Assembly: GCF_018446385.1 (NCBI RefSeq) | Contig: NW_024589879.1 | Span: 17,000 to 80,999 of the forward strand | DNA: 64,000 nucleotides | Direction of reading: 5' to 3' | Origin: Zingiber officinale | Taxonomy: Eukaryota; Streptophyta; Magnoliopsida; Zingiberales; Zingiberaceae | Part shown: positions 58,912-64,000 of the stretch, piece by piece | Numbering within the stretch: position 1 is the stretch's first letter | Layout of the letters: each line of letters begins with the position of its first letter | The notes under the pieces: model-generated | What the model saw: the letters and a program-made list of their open reading frames with translations, nothing else | What the model was told of the DNA's origin: nothing | Databases searched by the model: none | Translations under genes and position numbers: made by a program

Positions 58912-59310
58912 GAGGCAGGATGGGGGCCAAGGTCTAGGAGATCTCGGCTCCGGTTTGACAACGGAAGAGACTCAATCTCCTTCGGAAGCCACCTTTTCTC
59001 GTATGGTGAACAAGCCAACGAGGGTTGGTCCGGAATGGAAATTCTCTGGTTCGGATTGGGGCGAACTGAGGATTCGTGACTCGGCTGCCGAGACTGCAGG
59101 CTGGGCTATCAGAGGTTGCGTCCCGAATGAGCGCCGCCCACTGGGGCTTGGGCCGGCGCAGCGGTGAGATGGTGGCAGATCTGGGGGAAGAGGTGCACGG
59201 GTGGCGCCTGCGGGGATCGATGGTGTGGCGTGGGCGGAGGAGCCGTTGGTGACAAGCCGGAGGCGGTGATGGGGCGGTTGTCGGCTACGGTCGCGGCGAT
59301 GCTATCTCAG
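58912..59310 (-). other. Likely 5' UTR exon of the membrane-protein gene
   Basis: On minus, a GC-rich stretch ends CCTCAG|gtacgt at 58912/58911, a strong donor. The matching acceptor (ttgcacag|GAATG) is 58750/58749, just before the ATG at 58747. No ATG occurs in this exon on minus, so it is non-coding. The transcription start is probably near 59300, just inside an (AAT)n tract. The plus-strand open frames here (58865-59364) are shadows. Confidence 0.6.
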
Positions 59311-59315
59311 GGTAA

Positions 59316-59321
<6 letters not shown>

Positions 59322-59349
<28 letters not shown>

Positions 59350-59350
59350 T
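59322..59350. repeat. (ATT)n microsatellite
   Basis: About nine TTA/ATT units lie upstream of the membrane-protein gene's 5' exon. Confidence 0.85.
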
Positions 59351-59561
59351 ATTTACTTACCTAATTGTGGGATGGAGGCATGGAACTGCACGGCTGTAAA
59401 CGAGATTTTTGGGGTATTTAAATTTATTTGATAAGATATCTAAGTCAAGTCGAGTCGAGCTAAATTTAAAATAAATCAAGTTAAACTTCAACATTCATTT
59501 CAAAAGTTTGGTTTATTTTTTACGAGTTTGAGCTTGTTTGAAGCTTGGTTCGTTTAAATAT

Positions 59562-59580
59562 TATCAAGCTCTCAATTCAA
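59562..59580. other. SINE target-site duplication, left
   Basis: TATCAAGCTCTCAATTCAA, identical to 59769-59787. Confidence 0.9.
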
Positions 59581-59768
59581 AAAAAAATATAGAACAGCCA
59601 CATCAGCGACCCCCTTAAAGCCGGTCCCACGGATATAGAGGGAAGTAAATGTAGATACATAGCTGAAAGCGCATAGCCGGGATGCCCAGGCAATGACATC
59701 CCGATGATCGAACTCTGGATCTCTCGGCCACGAAATCATGCACCCCCAACTATGCTACGCCCTGGGGA
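59581..59768 (-). mobile_element. tRNA-derived SINE (Au-like), 188 bp
   Basis: On minus the element starts CCCCAGGGCGTAGCATAGTTGG, where TAGCATAGTTGG is a perfect RNA polymerase III A box. A B-box-like AGTTCGATCATC follows about 45 bp later. The body ends in ACTTCCCTCTATATCCGTGG-type sequence and a T-rich tail. Perfect 19-bp duplications TATCAAGCTCTCAATTCAA flank it (59562-59580 and 59769-59787). The layout matches the plant Au SINE family; the family name is from memory. Confidence 0.88.
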
Positions 59769-59787
59769 TATCAAGCTCTCAATTCAA
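59769..59787. other. SINE target-site duplication, right
   Basis: TATCAAGCTCTCAATTCAA, identical to 59562-59580. The surrounding sequence is a loose 'gagcttg.ttcgagtttgg' repeat. Confidence 0.9.
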
Positions 59788-61260
59788 GTTTGGCTTGAGC
59801 TTGGTTCGAGTTTGGCTTGAGCTTGATTTGAGTTTGGTTCGTTTAGATGTTATCAAACTCTCAATTCAAGCTTGTTTGATTGTGTGAAACTTTTAATTGT
59901 TTGATTGGTTATTAAGATTAATAATTTTAATTTATTTATTTATTTATTTTATTATTTATTTAGTATATTGAAAAGAGCTTTATTAATAAATATGGTTCGT
60001 GAACATTGTTCATTAACGTTGTTTACGAACGTTAACATAATAAATACATATATGTTCAAATTTATTTGTTTTATTTAAAGTTGTTTGTTTAATTAATCTT
60101 ATATATTGAGCGAACATAAATAATCTTACTAAACTCAAGTCCATAGTTGTTCATAATTACTTAGTTCATTTACCTGAAGTCGATCCTTTTCGGAATGACA
60201 ACGTGTAAAATTAAAATTTAATTTCTTCAAAAAAAATATTATGCATACATTTTTATATAAATTTTTTTACTTACCTAGTTAATATTATTTAATCTTAATT
60301 ATTTTTTTTAAAAAAAATCAAATCATTATAAAAAAATCAAATTACTTTAAATGATCGCTACAATCAGGTTGCTATTCTAATTTTATAATAAATTTATTTT
60401 TTTAAAATACATTTAAAATAATTTTGATTAAATTTATAAAATATATATATATAAAAAGTATCAAGTTGCTATAATAATGTTGAAAAAGTTGAAATTAGAA
60501 TAGTTTTAGAAGGAAGGGACCCTAATTAAAAACATCCTTTTTAAATTTTTGCCCATGATTTATCCATAAAATTTAAAATATTATTTTATAATTTAAAAAT
60601 AATATAATTATAAGGTGTTATCATTTAGGACAGGGGTTGCCTTCTATAAATTAATAATTATATTTTTTTTTCATTCCAATAAGAAAGTTATATTATTTAC
60701 TCATCTTAGATGCTATTTATTTTAAGAAAAATGATTTACAATGGAAAAAATAGACACATAAAATGATAAATCTATAAAAATAAAAATAATATATTATAAA
60801 TTTATATATCTATCTTTAAAAAAAAAATTGAGATTTTTTTCCTCGATACTCAAAATAATAATAGTAATATGCATTCCTATTGCAAGCAAACTCAAGCCAG
60901 GCAATTGATAAGTAGAGCAAACATTTCCTGAAACTAAATAATAAACATTTCCTAAACTTACACTTGGCAAGTTTCAAAAATTCATGTCATCTGTGCTTCT
61001 TGATTTACATGATAATTAATGAAAAACTTTCATAAAACCGGCTCCATCATCTCTAAAATTAATCAAATATTAAAATTAAAAACATTGGCGACCAGAAGAC
61101 AAGTTCTATATCAAGATGAGCGTATATAGCATACAATCACTCAGCCTATGCTCCCCAAAGTCACTGGGAGTGCCAAATTTTAGACAGCAGATTTGCCAAC
61201 AATTAAAATAAATTCTGAGATACTACTACCAGGTGCCCTAGAATCAAATATTTCACAGAA
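59788..61260. other. AT-rich intergenic region
   Basis: No gene is seen. 59790-60180 carries 'gagtttggttcgttta..ttatcaa' phrases typical of an old dispersed repeat; the rest is simple AT-rich DNA. Confidence 0.5.
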
Positions 61261-61463
61261 AGGGGGAAATTATTGAAGGGGCTTGATTCAGGGCTTCATT
61301 TTCTCCCAGCTTCACCTGTTTCTCTGCATATTGATCTACTAGGTGAACAGCAAACTAATTTTGTGATGCTTTTTTTTCCATTCTATGTGGCATGGCAATG
61401 CGGGATCAGAATGATTTTGCCACAGCCTAACCTGCTTCTAAAACTTACTGATGATTCGAATCT

Positions 61464-62468
61464 TCACTCGCGACGATATTTTTCCCAGAATCCTTTCTTC
61501 ATCTTAGGTCCACCTCTGGATGTTGATTGTGATGGTTTAGCAAGGGAAAAATACTGCTTCAAGAAAGACCTTCTGTAAGATCTGCACTTCGAATTGGTTC
61601 CTATCTTGAGGTTTTTTCGAGCCCCCTTCCCATCATCAGACTGAGCGTCTCCAAGTGCATCAGTTTCTGCCATTTTACCCTTGCAAGATTTGATTATGTC
61701 CATGCCAGCCTTCTCGAATAGCCTTATTGCAGATTTTTCTCCATGCGTACAGACAGGGCAAGGTGGGTCGTATCGGTTGGTTTCAATAGTAACTTTCTCC
61801 AAACATTCGGAATGATAAAGATGACCACAAACCAAAACAGCAACCACACAGTGCCCTGTTAATCGCTTTGAGCATGCTTTGCAAATCTTCTGATGAGGAG
61901 GTGTATCCGGAGGATTTGAGCAAGCTCGTTGGCTTCTACATGATGTAAGGTTGACACTGTCAGCTGACCATCTTTCCTTATTTGAAGAAGCCACAAGCTC
62001 AAAGAATGCCCGCGTGGACCAGGCATCAGAAGACCCACCATGGGAACCACCTATGGAGAAGTCATTGCTGCAGGAAGAGAGCACAAACGATGGCCTTGCT
62101 CCAGCAGAGCTGTTCTCATCAACAGATTGAAGGGATGCTATTCTGCTGTCAGATATCTCCTGTGAGAGTTCATGGCCGGGTGATTGGAACAGCTTCCTTG
62201 TTAAAGTTGGATTAGACGGCAAAGAATCACTCAAAGAAGATGACAGATCTGCTCTAGATGCAGATGACAAAGGAATTAAGGCCACTGAGTTTATTAACTT
62301 CGAATCTGAAGCAATGGCTAATTTTGATGATGTATGGCCCATTCTCTGAATTTAAATCAAAGGGAAACATGAGATTAATATAAATTGCCAAATAGAAGAG
62401 GAGAATAACCAGAAACAACTTATTCAATCTCACCTTGGGGGATGAATTATTTGCAGTGAATGGAGTTT
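61464..62468 (-). CDS. RING-H2 zinc-finger protein (probable E3 ubiquitin ligase), 5' end unresolved
   Basis: The terminal exon is 62345-61464. An upstream 35-bp exon 62468-62434 joins in frame (acag|AAACTC ... CCCAAG|gtgaga; then attcag|AGAATG), reading TPFTANNSSPKRMGHTSS. The frame stays open through the short exon, so the real start probably lies in further exons upstream that I cannot place; Met at 62342 is only a fallback. Ser-rich N-terminal sequence is followed by a RING-H2 finger (CKACSKRL ... VLVCGHLYHSECLE ... PPCPVCTHGEKS). The basic tail (KCRSYRRSFLKQYF, KMKKGFWEKYRRE) is typical of a plant RING subgroup. It would transfer ubiquitin from an E2 to a substrate, probably as a soluble protein since no membrane segment is seen. 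Confidence 0.85.
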
Positions 62469-63279
62469 CTGTTTGATTAAAGAATACATTAAATTAAAGC
62501 CAAAAAATTTCTAATAAGAGAGGTAAAGGAAATGCAGTAAATGGTTAGTAAAGGCATCAGAGGATAATTTTATATATAACTTGTAGTATCTCTTCATCTT
62601 TATCCTGAAATAGAAGATCATTTTAGAAGGACCAGAAAGTGTCTTCATCCTAAAGCTCATTAATTATTGGTCTGATTAATGATCTAGAATTTAAAATAAT
62701 TAAGAAATACACTAAATACTGACTATCAATATCACATACACTTGACATGTGAAATAACACGCCATGGAGATGACAAACTACATTACCAATCTTAATTTCT
62801 TAGTTTCCTCATGAGTCTACATCTAATTTAATGTATCTTCATAATAGCTTAGCAATTTACATGCATGGAAAATTTTGACTTATCTATAGCACCTTCCTCA
62901 AAACATTCTCCATGAACTTGGCCACATTAACCACTTCAAATTATATGAATATTGTTAGCAATTAAAAAAAACCATACTAAATACCAGCAAACAAGAAAAT
63001 CAAGTTACAAAAGAAGGAAAACTAAAGAACACAAAAATCAAACAAGATGGCATATTAACCTAGAAAAGAACATTACAATTTCCTTCCTACTGCAATTGAT
63101 TCACGGTGACTGACATTACAGAGCAGATGGTTGATCCAGTCTTTTAAAAAAGAAAAAAGGTGAAAAAAAAATACAGTACAGTCAATTTATCCTTTGCTCG
63201 TACTATATTTCTGTCTTAAGGACTCTTGGACTAAAGCACACACCACCACCCCTGAGATTTTCATTGCAGAACATATAGT
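62469..63279. other. Upstream region/introns of the RING gene
   Basis: AT-rich with no exon I can support on the minus strand. Any 5' exons of the RING gene must be here or beyond the LTR sequences that follow. Confidence 0.45.
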
Positions 63280-63575
63280 TGTTGGATTTTATTTCCTTTA
63301 GGTGGGCTAACATGTGACTTGTCACATACGAATTTATGCCATTAAGAAACCAAATCCGCTATGTAATCTAACTTAAGTTTATTGGATTTTGGTTATTGGA
63401 TATAGACTTCACATGTGTAAAACCTTAAATGCATACTGTCATTATCTATGGGCTGATAATGAATGCGGATCCACTATATATGGGTATGGTCCTGATTGGA
63501 TTAGGGATCGATAGTTATCTGCATCCCCATAAACGTAGAGAGTTCGGCACCAGATCCCTAATTCCGAAGGAAAAC
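63280..63575 (+). repeat. Probable LTR start (copia-like), truncated
   Basis: TGTTGGATTTTATTTCC at 63280 has the form of an LTR start, and the following sequence has no coding potential. It is cut at 63576 by another LTR start. Confidence 0.4.
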
Positions 63576-64000
63576 TGATAAGTGTGAAGTATATATGGTT
63601 TTTATCATATTTTCGCACTACATTCGACTCACTTTTGCATATATAATTCGTGGTAATTTGATTTTATACTTCATTTTCATATTTTATTGTTCCTAGATAC
63701 TGCTCTCGTTTATTTTGGATGACAGGAGGAAAGATTGGATCGTCTGAGGGAGCAAAATGCCGAAATCCAAAAGCCCAGTCCTGCCACGGGCGGCCGTGGC
63801 AAGCTTTGTTGTCCTGCCACGGGCAACCTCTCTGCTGGCCTGCCACGGGCGATCGTGACCAACGCCACGACCCGTGGCGAGTTTAATCTTTGCGCCACGG
63901 GCAGCCATGGCCAGTGCCACGGCATGTGGCGAGCATCCAACCCTGCGACTATAAAAGGCAGTGTGTTCATCAAAGTCCGTCCCCTCGGGAGAGAGTTTCC
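63576..64000 (+). repeat. LTR start (Gypsy-like), runs off the window
   Basis: TGATAAGTGTGAAGT at 63576 resembles the 5' end of plant Gypsy (Athila/Tat-type) LTRs. The GC-rich part 63775-63930 repeats 'gccacgggc..ccgtggc' palindromes. A TATA box CTATAAAAGGC lies at about 63949. The minus-strand frames across the palindromes are artefacts. Confidence 0.55.
63949..63958 (+). promoter_or_regulatory. LTR TATA box
   Basis: CTATAAAAGG occurs about 370 bp into the LTR, a usual position for the U3 promoter. Confidence 0.55.

Noticed and set aside
59164-59364. Gly/Trp-rich plus-strand frame
   Set aside because: It lies opposite the GC-rich 5' UTR exon and runs into the ATT microsatellite.
63664-63973. 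Minus-strand frames rich in Ala/Arg/Gly
   Set aside because: Repeated CCACGGGC/CCGTGGC palindromes within an LTR.

Overview
The window is eukaryotic nuclear DNA from a flowering plant. A monocot is likely because the peroxidase and ARM-repeat exons are very GC-rich within AT-rich surroundings. The LTR-retrotransposon types suggest the ginger order (Zingiberales); that last step is inference from general familiarity, not a search. I found no bacterial-type operon, CRISPR array or phage region.

From 1 to about 35,700 lies a stack of nested transposable elements. A CACTA (Spm/En-like) right end (about 980-1387), with a broken calcium-dependent protein kinase (CDPK) exon just upstream, cuts into the first LTR of a gag-only LTR element, E1. 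E1 spans 1388-11457 as LTR / internal / LTR / truncated internal / LTR. E1 and a nearly complete Ty1/copia element, E2 (11495-20919, minus strand, TSD CTTTG), both sit inside one LTR of an older copia element, E3 (remnants 11458-11494 and 20920-26037), only 32 bp apart. E3 is itself inserted in the 3' end of a Gypsy pol gene (26038 onward). A Gypsy-type solo LTR with TSD GTTAT (27207-33657) follows; it is split by a small non-autonomous copia-like element, E4 (29031-32601). A probable LTR-derived block runs from 33663 to about 35,700.

From 36 kb on the region is genic. An ARM-repeat protein gene (39106-40388, plus, 2 exons) is followed by a 1-kb inverted-repeat transposon full of CT-rich repeats (40995-42011), then a secreted class III peroxidase (42675-43817, minus, 3 exons). 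A 13-kb gene with many small exons (46105 to about 59,310, minus) encodes a predicted single-pass membrane protein with a Cys-rich N-terminal part. I rebuilt it exon by exon from splice sites and a continuous reading frame; its large introns hold LTR and other repeat remnants. A tRNA-derived SINE with perfect 19-bp target duplications lies at 59581-59768. A RING-H2 protein gene (61464-62468, minus, 5' part not resolved) comes next. The window ends in two stacked LTR starts (63280 and 63576).

The host genes look like independent single genes: an ARM adaptor/E3-type protein, a cell-wall peroxidase, an endomembrane/plasma-membrane protein and a RING E3 ligase. They do not form a visible pathway cluster. 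The most unusual features are the tandem LTR structure of E1, the CACTA/CDPK pairing, palindromic ATCGAT clusters shared by different LTR elements, and the TGA-for-Trp breaks in two retroelement genes.
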